Shown: positions 18,699 to 25,680 of the stretch, piece after piece
Layout: each line of letters begins with the position of its first letter
How positions within the stretch are numbered: the stretch's first letter is position 1
From: Pleomorphomonas oryzae DSM 16300
Lineage (GTDB): Bacteria > Pseudomonadota > Alphaproteobacteria > Rhizobiales > Pleomorphomonadaceae
Length of the DNA: 64,000 nt
Assembly: GCF_000422965.1 (NCBI RefSeq)
Contig: NZ_AUHB01000019.1
Span: 1 to 64,000, forward strand
Reading direction: 5' to 3'
Notes under the pieces: generated by a model
Seen by the model: the letters and a program-made list of their open reading frames with translations, nothing else
Told to the model about the DNA's origin: nothing
Database searches by the model: none
Made by a program: the position numbers and the translations under genes

Positions 18699-19529
18699 TT
18701 GAACGCCTATACCTCGACCGTTGCGACTGGCGCCGAAGGCGCCCAAGCCTTCCCGATTCCCGACAATGTCTTTACCGAGACAGTGACCGAGGTTCGACAC
18801 TATACCGATCGATTATTCCGCTTCCGCACGACGCGTCCGGCCAGCTTTCGCTTCCGCTCCGGTGAGTTCGTGATGATCGGCCTGCCCAATGCCGAGCGGC
18901 CGGTCTTTCGCGCCTATTCGGTAGCAAGCCCCGCCTGGGATGACGAACTCGAGTTCTTCTCCATCAAGGTGCCGGGCGGCCCGCTCACCGAACACCTGCA
19001 GAAGGTCAAGGTTGGCGACACTATCCTGATGCGCAAGAAGCCGACGGGAACGCTGGTGATCGACGCGCTGTTGCCTGGCAAGCGGCTTTATCTTCTGTCG
19101 ACCGGCACCGGCGTTGCGCCCTTCGCCAGCCTGATCCGAGATCCCGACGTTTACGAGAAGTTCGAGGAGGTTATCCTCGTCCAGACCTGTCGTGAGGTGG
19201 CGGAACTGGCTTATGCTCGCGAACTTTACGACGACGTCGTCAACCATGAGTTCCTCGGCGAGCTCGCCGCCGGCAAGCTCCGCCTTTATGATGCAGCGAC
19301 GCGCGAGCCGCATCCGCGTCAGGGCCGCGTCACCGACCTCATCGATTCCGGCAAGCTGTTCTCCGACCTTAATGTCCCGCCCTTCGATCCCGCTATCGAT
19401 CGGGCCATGATCTGCGGCTCGATGGCGATGATCAAGGATACCAAGGACCGTCTCGAGCATTTCGGCCTTGTCGAGGGTGCCAACAACGCCCCCAATACCT
19501 TCGTGGTCGAGCGCGCTTTCGTCGGCTGA
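18699..19529 (+). CDS. fpr: Ferredoxin/flavodoxin-NADP+ reductase
   Basis: A 276-residue FAD enzyme that exchanges electrons between NADPH and ferredoxin or flavodoxin. The FAD-binding motif is RAYSVASPAWDDELEFFSIKV, the phosphate loop is PGGPLTEHLQ, and the NADP-binding segment is LLSTGTGVAPFASLIRDP. The chain ends in FVVERAFVG, the form seen in bacterial subclass I reductases of Rhodobacter and Azotobacter. TTG at 18699 is taken as start because AGAGGA lies eight bases upstream; no ATG precedes the conserved region. It converges on nifJ, which reduces the same carriers, so the two may balance low-potential electrons (inference). Confidence 0.92.
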   Translation: MNAYTSTVATGAEGAQAFPIPDNVFTETVTEVRHYTDRLFRFRTTRPASFRFRSGEFVMIGLPNAERPVFRAYSVASPAWDDELEFFSIKVPGGPLTEHLQKVKVGDTILMRKKPTGTLVIDALLPGKRLYLLSTGTGVAPFASLIRDPDVYEKFEEVILVQTCREVAELAYARELYDDVVNHEFLGELAAGKLRLYDAATREPHPRQGRVTDLIDSGKLFSDLNVPPFDPAIDRAMICGSMAMIKDTKDRLEHFGLVEGANNAPNTFVVERAFVG

Positions 19530-19556
19530 GCGTCTGCTTTCAAACGGCGATCAATG

Positions 19557-19585
19557 AAAAGGGCGCCCCTCGGGACGCCCTTTTT
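19557..19585 (+). terminator. Rho-independent terminator after fpr
   Basis: AAAAGGGCG ... CGCCCTTTTT forms a stem around CCCCTCGGGA, with T-runs on both strands, so it may work in both directions. It lies about 30 bp after the fpr stop. Confidence 0.85.
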
Positions 19586-19960
19586 GTTTGCGATGTGGAG
19601 AGATCAAGCGGATTTCAGCATGGCAATAAAGCCGGCCACACCCTGCTTCAGCCTATCGGATCTCTCGGCAAGGTCGCCCGACAGGATCCGCTACGCGGGC
19701 GAAGAAGTTTCGCATGAAGACTCCGGGAGGGGAGGAAAGCTTCCGAAGCACCGTCACTGGAGAAAGACGGGTATTGCGGGGCTTTGTTCTGGAAGGGCGA
19801 GACCCATTGCTTCACTGCCGCGAGAGGCGGAAAAAGATATGCGGCCCTTGTGAAACTCGTCTTCAATGAGTCGAGCTAATAACGTATTACGGGATACATC
19901 TGTTTCAGATATTCTCGTACTTTAACGTAGAATATCGATAATGTTTACAATCGTGCTAAC
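19586..19960. other. Intergenic region between the fpr and nifJ terminators
   Basis: About 375 bp between two terminators, so not part of either transcript. Open frames of 72 and 99 codons exist, but neither shows a domain or a ribosome-binding site. The segment at 19860-19960 is clearly AT-richer than the surroundings and contains a dyad ATATTCT (19909-19915) / AGAATAT (19929-19935). I checked by eye for RNase P, tmRNA, 4.5S and cobalamin riboswitch cores and did not find them. A small RNA or a promoter for one is possible. Confidence 0.4.
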
Positions 19961-19989
19961 AAAAAGGGCCGCCGGTTTCCCGGCGGCCC
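19961..19989 (-). terminator. Rho-independent terminator of nifJ
   Basis: A 10-bp perfect stem, GGGCCGCCGG / CCGGCGGCCC, with a 4-base loop, followed on the minus strand by TTTTT. It lies 25 bp after the nifJ stop. Confidence 0.93.
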
Positions 19990-20013
19990 GATCTTCTTGA
20001 GTTTAGCTGCCGA

Positions 20014-23000
20014 TTACTCGGCGGCGGTGGTCGAAGCGCCCTTCAGCGTGTCGATCTCGGCAAGAGCCTCGTCGTAGCGGCTCTGCAGAGCGTCGAGCTC
20101 AGCCTGATGGGCTTCGTCGAGCTTGGCAGCGTCGATGCCGGCGAGGTTCTGCAGCGTGCGCCAGAAGCGGCGGCGCTCCTCGACCAGGCGAACGATCTGG
20201 GCCGGCACCGGGAAGCGGATCAGCTTGCCCTTCTTGACTTCCCAGATGAACGGGATCTTGCCGACCCGCTCTTCGTCGCTGAGGTCGATGAACTCTTCGA
20301 TCGACACGGCGTTGTTGACGTCATCGGCAAGCGGCTTGCCGGTGAACTGCTTCTTGAAGCGGCCTTCCTGGTGGGCGAAGTGGGCCGGAGTAAGCGGCAC
20401 TTCCTTCGTCTGCTCGTTGCCGTCGGCGTCCTTGTAGGTCAGGACGAGGGTCGTCCAGTCCTGCTCGACGTCGGGGTTGCCGTCCAGCGAGAAGCGTTCC
20501 TTCAGCACCGAGCCGCCGTCCGGATTGTGGACGTAGACCGGGCTGGTGCGGCTCTCGACGGCGAGGCGGGCATGCTCGCTCGACACGTCGTCACCGATGC
20601 CCTGCTCGCCCTGGCAGGGCGTGTAGACGTCGATGATGGCCGGCGACGTCGTCCGCGACAGGGCGGAGAGGACGTTCTTCAGGAAGTGGCCCTGGATGGA
20701 GGTGGCAGTCTGCACCACCATCACCGCCGGGTGGAAGGCGGCGATCAGGCCGAGTTCCTTACGGTTGTCCGTCTTGCCGGCATGCGCCGCGCCGTAGCGG
20801 GCGAGGTCAGAGTCCTGGCCGATCAGCGACGAGGTCGAAGCCTGGCCGCCGGTGTTGGAGTAGACGCCGGTGTTGACTACGATCACCTTGATCGGCGTCT
20901 TGGTCGAGAGCAACCGCGACAGCGCGCCGAAGCCGATGTCGTAGGTGGCGCCGTCGCCGCCGATCGAGAACACGGTCGGCAGGCGGCCGAGTTCGGTCTC
21001 GCTGAACTGCTCCCAACCGAAGGTGCGGAACATTTTGTCGTGGACGGCCGCGTCATACTGGTCGGCGAGCTCCAGCTCGGCGATGCGCATGGCCCGGAAG
21101 TTCACCAGCACGTCGGCCGCGATACCTTCGTAGATACCCTTGGCGAGGGCGGGGGCATCCTGGAACAGGCTGTTCACCCACGGATCGCGGTAGGGGTTGT
21201 ACGGGAAGGTCGAGGAGTACACGCTCGAGCAGCCGGTCGAGTTGGCAACCACCGCAGACGCCGGGCCTTCACCCGTCGGGCCGCTCTCCAAGAGGAAGAG
21301 GTGGTGGTTGATCGTCTCGAGCGACGACTTGATGCGGGCGGAACGCGCCTCGTCGGTCACCGTGGCAAGCTTGGCTTCAAGCTTAGCAACCAGCGCCTCC
21401 ACTTCGGCGATATGCTCCTTGCGGGCGCGGCCCTGGAGAGCATTGTTCGCCGCCATGATCAGACGCAGCGCGGTGACCTCGCCACAGCCGCGGCAACCGC
21501 CGTGACCACCGGTCATGGCATAGTAGTTGTCACGGTCGAGGATGAGGCGCTTGGCGTTGGCGCCGGTCAGCTGCTCGGTGAAGCGAGACGGCGTGTTGGC
21601 CGTCTTCGTCAGGAACTCGAAGCGAGCCTGCAGCGTCTCGAGAAGCGCGTCGTCCTGCTCGGTCTGAACCAGGGCGTCGGAGCCGCAGACGGTGGTGCAT
21701 TCGAGACAGCCCGAGCACTTCCACGGGTCAAGGCCGACCGAATAGAGGGCGCCCGAACCGGGCGTCTTCTTCTCGGCCTGATCGAAGAACAGGCGGGTAC
21801 GCGCCACCGGGAAGTTGGCGAGGAGCGTCGCCATCTTGCTGAAGTCGAGGGCGAGCGAGGCATCGCCGGCCGCGACGCCCGGCGCCACCTGGGCGAAGAT
21901 CTCATGGAAGGCGCGAGCCTTCGGCTGAGCCTTGTAGACTTCGCGGATGGCGGTAGCGATCGCCGGCACCTTGCTGGCGATCTGGGCACGGCGGGCTTCC
22001 GACACGTCGATCTGGCGAGCGGCAGTGGCAACGAGATCGTCGATCTCATGCACCGTCGACGGCATGGCGGCGTCGGGGCAGACCAGCGTGCATTCGAGAC
22101 AGGCCGTGCACTTCTCGGCGTCGAACACCGGCACCTGCCGGCGGAACAGCCCCTTGTCCTTCATGGCGGCGGAACCGGCCGGCATGAACATGCCGGTGCC
22201 CGGCAGAACCGGCGACTCGCCGATGGTGCCGTCCTTGAACGGGCCAGCCAGCATGTCCTCGTAATACTCGTTATCGAAGATGCCAGCCGGCGAGCTGGTG
22301 TCGAGGCTGCAGATCGAGGCCGAGATGGCCACCGAGCGGGCCTGGCTCACCGGGGCGTCGGCCTCGGCGGCCTTGAAGGCCGGATCGTTGTAGGCAACTT
22401 CATGGGTCGCCTCGGCCCCCTCGGCGATCACCGCCATGTTGCCGGCAACGACGGCGTCACCCTTGGCACCGAACTTCTTGGAGATCTGCTGACGCACCTT
22501 CTCCAGGATGGCGGCGCGATCGGCACCGGCGGTGATCCGCTTCTCGTGGCCGCAGAGCGCGCCGATGAAGGCGATGCCCATCATGCGGGTGGCGAGTTCC
22601 GGCGACGGCGCATTCTTGCTGGCGACGGCGAAGGCGTCGACCACCAGGAACTTGATCTCCTTGTCGCGGATCGTCTTGCGGGCCGAAGCCGGCATGTCGA
22701 GCCACGCCTCGAGCGGCGTCTTCGAGGTCTGCAGGATGAACGTGCCACCCTTGGCGAGGCCGCGCAGCGGGTTGGAGTGCGCGAAGACCTTGTGGTCCGG
22801 CGAGATGACGATCTCGACGTCCTCGATCTCGGCGTTGGTGATCTTCACCGGCTCCGGCGACAGGGTGATGTAATAGTTGGTCGGAGCGCCGGACTTCTCG
22901 GAGCCGTACTTGGGAGCGGCCTTGGAGTAGAGGCCGAGGGCGCCAGCCAGGATGTCGGTCAGAAGCTTGCCGGTGGCGATGGTGCCGTAGCCGCCCACCG

Positions 23001-24642
23001 AGTGGAAGCGGACGCGGAAGGCATCGTCGGGCAGCAGGCGGGGGTTCTCACCCGTCTCGAGCGCCATGAACTCGGTCTGCGGGTAGGCCGCCTTCAGCTT
23101 GGCCTGGACTTCGCTCATGCGGGCATTCGGGTTCTTCGAGAAGAACTGCGAGCCGAGGTAGACGAACGGGTTGTTGCGGGCCGCTTCCATGTTGTCGAAG
23201 GCAGCGACGAGATGGCGCGACTGCAGGTCATGACCGCCGAGGCCGAAGATGGCCGTGGTGACCTTGGGCAGCTTGTCGATGGCGGGGATGCCCTGATGGC
23301 GGCCGCCGTCGGCATTCTCGCGGGCCTTGAACAGCGCCTGCGTGACGAAGCTGGTCAGCGCGGTATCGTCCGAACGCTCGAGCACCGTGACGGCCTTCTT
23401 GCCGGCGATGGCGGCGATCAATTCGGCTTCCGGGAACGGCTGCAGCAGCTTGATGGCGATCGAACCGACCTTGCGGCCCTTCGAGCGCAGGTAGTCGACA
23501 ACGGCTTCGACGTCGTCAGTCACCGAGCCGAGGCCGATCATCACGTAATCGGCGTCTTCGGTCTTGTAGGTCATGACCGGCGAATACTTGCGGCCGGTCA
23601 GTTCGCCATACTCGTCCATGGCCTGCTTGACGAACTTCGGCACGTCCACGACGAAGTGGGTGCGATGGTCGGCAGCGCCGGATTGGAAGTCGGGCTGGTT
23701 CTGCACGCCGCCGGTCAGGCCGGGGTTGTGGATGTCGACGAGAGCCGGGACGAGCTGACGGGTGCCCTTTTCCCATGCATTCAGCCACTGGCGCTTGAAC
23801 TGGGCCTTGAGCTCGGCCGGGACCCACTTGGCAGCGGTCTCGATCAGCTTGCCTTCGTTGTCCGCCTCGATGGCGTCTTCGTTGGCGTCAACATAGGCCT
23901 TGAGAGCGGTGGCATCGGCAGTGGTGAAGCTGTCCTTCTTGCGGACCAGCCACTGACGCAGCTGATAGGCGCGGCCCTTGGCGCCGAACAGGATTTCCTG
24001 GGCGACGGTCGGGCACTTGATGCGGCCGGTGGGGTCGCCGAGGAATTCCTTCAGCAGCGCCGGCTCCGGCATCTTGGCTTCCGACAGCATGTGCGACGTG
24101 GCAAAGCCGTCCATGGAGTTGGCGACCGGCACCAGCGACAGCGCCGACACCTTGTAGGAGATGGCGGCAAGGTCGGCCGCCTCCTGCGGGTTGGCACCGA
24201 ACAGAATGGTGTAGCCAGTGGGCAGCAGCGAGTAGACGTCGTCATGGCCGGCCATGACGTTGAGCGAGTGCTTGGACACCACGCGGGCGGCCACCTGCAG
24301 CACGAAGCCGCCGGCCTTCTTGCCGACGGTCACGTAATGCGACTCGAGGCCGTAGAGGATGCCCTGCGAGGACGAGGCGTTGGAAATGAACTTGCCACCC
24401 GTCAGCGCGGCGCCGAGGGCGCCCGACTGGGCCGAATGTTCGCCTTCGGGCTCGTAGAAGAAGGGGTGGCGGCCCCAGACGTTGCAGCCGCCGCCAGCGC
24501 GGAAGCTCTCATAGATTTCGGAAATTTCGGTCGAGGGCGTGATCGGGTAGCCGATGACGCCACCGCATACGTGGCCCATGACATGGGCCACGGCGCCGTT
24601 ACCGTTGATGACCGTGGGAAGACCTGGATATTTCGCGCTCAT
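20014..24642 (-). CDS. nifJ: Pyruvate:ferredoxin (flavodoxin) oxidoreductase-type protein, enlarged
   Basis: About 1542 residues from MSAKYPGLP; ATG 24651 is an alternative start. The single chain has fused PFOR domains: pyrimidine-binding domain I (INGNGAVAHVMGHV, GYPITPSTEISE), domain II, the gamma domain (FHSVGGYGTIATGK), two ferredoxin motifs CTACLECTLVCP and CSGCLECTTVCG, and the TPP domain with GCRGCGE and GGDGATYDIGFG. The four proximal-cluster cysteines are present (GCRGC, TGCSS, TPCQG). Classical NifJ has about 1,180 residues. The extra length lies between the two ferredoxin motifs (about 120 residues apart), around the TPP domain and in a C-terminal tail. It makes acetyl-CoA, CO2 and low-potential electrons, which in diazotrophs feed nitrogenase. 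An FNR/FixK box lies upstream. Other 2-oxoacids are possible substrates. Confidence 0.85.
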   Translation of the reverse strand: MSAKYPGLPTVINGNGAVAHVMGHVCGGVIGYPITPSTEISEIYESFRAGGGCNVWGRHPFFYEPEGEHSAQSGALGAALTGGKFISNASSSQGILYGLESHYVTVGKKAGGFVLQVAARVVSKHSLNVMAGHDDVYSLLPTGYTILFGANPQEAADLAAISYKVSALSLVPVANSMDGFATSHMLSEAKMPEPALLKEFLGDPTGRIKCPTVAQEILFGAKGRAYQLRQWLVRKKDSFTTADATALKAYVDANEDAIEADNEGKLIETAAKWVPAELKAQFKRQWLNAWEKGTRQLVPALVDIHNPGLTGGVQNQPDFQSGAADHRTHFVVDVPKFVKQAMDEYGELTGRKYSPVMTYKTEDADYVMIGLGSVTDDVEAVVDYLRSKGRKVGSIAIKLLQPFPEAELIAAIAGKKAVTVLERSDDTALTSFVTQALFKARENADGGRHQGIPAIDKLPKVTTAIFGLGGHDLQSRHLVAAFDNMEAARNNPFVYLGSQFFSKNPNARMSEVQAKLKAAYPQTEFMALETGENPRLLPDDAFRVRFHSVGGYGTIATGKLLTDILAGALGLYSKAAPKYGSEKSGAPTNYYITLSPEPVKITNAEIEDVEIVISPDHKVFAHSNPLRGLAKGGTFILQTSKTPLEAWLDMPASARKTIRDKEIKFLVVDAFAVASKNAPSPELATRMMGIAFIGALCGHEKRITAGADRAAILEKVRQQISKKFGAKGDAVVAGNMAVIAEGAEATHEVAYNDPAFKAAEADAPVSQARSVAISASICSLDTSSPAGIFDNEYYEDMLAGPFKDGTIGESPVLPGTGMFMPAGSAAMKDKGLFRRQVPVFDAEKCTACLECTLVCPDAAMPSTVHEIDDLVATAARQIDVSEARRAQIASKVPAIATAIREVYKAQPKARAFHEIFAQVAPGVAAGDASLALDFSKMATLLANFPVARTRLFFDQAEKKTPGSGALYSVGLDPWKCSGCLECTTVCGSDALVQTEQDDALLETLQARFEFLTKTANTPSRFTEQLTGANAKRLILDRDNYYAMTGGHGGCRGCGEVTALRLIMAANNALQGRARKEHIAEVEALVAKLEAKLATVTDEARSARIKSSLETINHHLFLLESGPTGEGPASAVVANSTGCSSVYSSTFPYNPYRDPWVNSLFQDAPALAKGIYEGIAADVLVNFRAMRIAELELADQYDAAVHDKMFRTFGWEQFSETELGRLPTVFSIGGDGATYDIGFGALSRLLSTKTPIKVIVVNTGVYSNTGGQASTSSLIGQDSDLARYGAAHAGKTDNRKELGLIAAFHPAVMVVQTATSIQGHFLKNVLSALSRTTSPAIIDVYTPCQGEQGIGDDVSSEHARLAVESRTSPVYVHNPDGGSVLKERFSLDGNPDVEQDWTTLVLTYKDADGNEQTKEVPLTPAHFAHQEGRFKKQFTGKPLADDVNNAVSIEEFIDLSDEERVGKIPFIWEVKKGKLIRFPVPAQIVRLVEERRRFWRTLQNLAGIDAAKLDEAHQAELDALQSRYDEALAEIDTLKGASTTAAE

Positions 24643-24755
24643 TTGCTGCATCCGTCCTGCTGCATCTGGTGTTCCTGTCCGCCCCGTCCGATCAGTCACT
24701 GGTCGAGGTTCGGGCATCGATACACCGATGTTCAGCTGCCGATGGAGTTTTGACC

Positions 24756-24769
24756 TTGATTTCAGTCAA
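24756..24769 (-). promoter_or_regulatory. FNR/FixK-type binding site upstream of nifJ
   Basis: On the minus strand TTGAC-TGAA-ATCAA, which fits the anaerobox TTGA(T/C)-N4-(G/A)TCAA. It lies about 105-115 bp upstream of the nifJ start codon. FNR/FixK activators bind such sites under low oxygen. The distance to the transcription start is unknown. Confidence 0.65.
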
Positions 24770-25446
24770 AACTATACGAAACTTACTTGGGCTTCGGTGT
24801 TGTTACCGATAGGCCCTTCTGCCGTTATAAAGGCACCGCAGAGCTTTGTCGTAAGTACTCAACCGGGGACTACGTGGAACTGCGAAGGTTTTACTGCTAT
24901 GCGTTTTTTGCAGGGCATCTCCCCGGCCGGCAAGCCGGATATCGGCGCGCTATCTGAACCAACCCACTGTGAACAAAGCGATAATTGTGAACAATAGGCA
25001 TTGCTTCCGGCGCGTAGCCGGGACCGGCGACCGGGTCATCGATGATCGTCGCGGCCCAGCCTAAAACAGTATTCGCGGATAGATTAATCGGTTTATCTGT
25101 TTGGTATTGTCTGGCCGTCCATCGTCCTGACACGCGGCAAATTTAAAGTTCACCGTGAAATGGAAGTTTAAACCTCGGAAAAGCTGAATTTCTCCGCAGG
25201 TTAAGCTTGAGCCCTCTCCCGGGCGGCGATACCTAGCCGTCGCTACACAGCCACCGGCCGGCTTGTCTTCCAGATTTCCCAACGCAGACCGAATGCGAGG
25301 AAGATTTTCTAACCATCTCCGTAGCAATCGTTAAGCCTAAGGTCGAATACGAATTGAGAGGCAACTGCACGGGGTCATATACAGTTGAGACTGAGTTGCA
25401 GTGTCGATACTGCCAGCCCGGCTGATGTGGCTTGGAGTGCGCGAGG
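24770..25446. other. Long divergent intergenic region between nifJ and feoA
   Basis: Nearly 700 bp without a convincing gene, much less GC-rich than its neighbours. Visible are two near-identical TGTGAACAA repeats, a dyad TTCAC-C-GTGAA at 25149-25159 flanked by TTTAAA-type sequence, and the anaerobox at its nifJ end. I did not find a Fur, RirA or Irr consensus upstream of feoA. Frames of 80-147 codons on both strands have no domains and are taken as chance. Confidence 0.5.
24968..24994. repeat. Tandem TGTGAACAA repeat, possible operator
   Basis: TGTGAACAA occurs at 24968-24976 and again at 24986-24994, 18 bp apart start to start. The second copy, with its preceding T, is a dyad TTGT-GA-ACAA. 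Near-two-turn spacing on one DNA face suggests a protein-binding site. The regulator is unknown. Confidence 0.5.
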
Positions 25447-25680
25447 ATGGGGCTTTCGATCGAGACGATGAAACCGGGCGACAGCGCCCGCGTCACTGGC
25501 CTGGTGGCCGGCGATCGTGGATACCGCCAGCGACTGCTTGCCATGGGGCTGACCCCGGGGGCCGTGTTTCAGGTGCGCCGCAAGGCCCCGCTCGGCGACC
25601 CCATTGAGATCTCCGTTCGCAACTTCACGCTGACGCTCCGCAAGTCCGAAGCGGCCATCCTTGAGCTGGAGGCCGTATGA
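25447..25680 (+). CDS. feoA: Ferrous iron transport protein FeoA
   Basis: A 77-residue cytoplasmic SH3-like protein that modulates FeoB. It begins MGLSIETMKPGDSARVTGL; the family core RQRLLAMGLTPGAVFQVRRKAPLGDPIEI is followed by the LRKSEAAILEL strand. GGAG lies about nine bases before ATG 25447. Its stop overlaps the feoB start (ATGATG), so the two are translationally coupled. It is the first gene of feoABC, divergent from nifJ. Confidence 0.95.
   Translation: MGLSIETMKPGDSARVTGLVAGDRGYRQRLLAMGLTPGAVFQVRRKAPLGDPIEISVRNFTLTLRKSEAAILELEAV

Noticed and set aside
19641-19860. Possible RNase P RNA, 4.5S RNA or cobalamin riboswitch
   Set aside because: Fragments such as GAGGAAAGC and CACTGG recall these RNAs, but the conserved cores and pairing order are missing on both strands.
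19554-19866. Small open frames of 99 and 72 codons after fpr, one per strand
   Set aside because: They overlap each other, one starts inside a terminator, and neither shows a ribosome-binding site or family.
20107-24753. An open frame of about 1548 codons antisense to nifJ
   Set aside because: Long antisense frames arise from codon bias in GC-rich genes. The translation is rich in Arg, Gly and Val without any domain, while the opposite strand encodes a complete PFOR-type protein.
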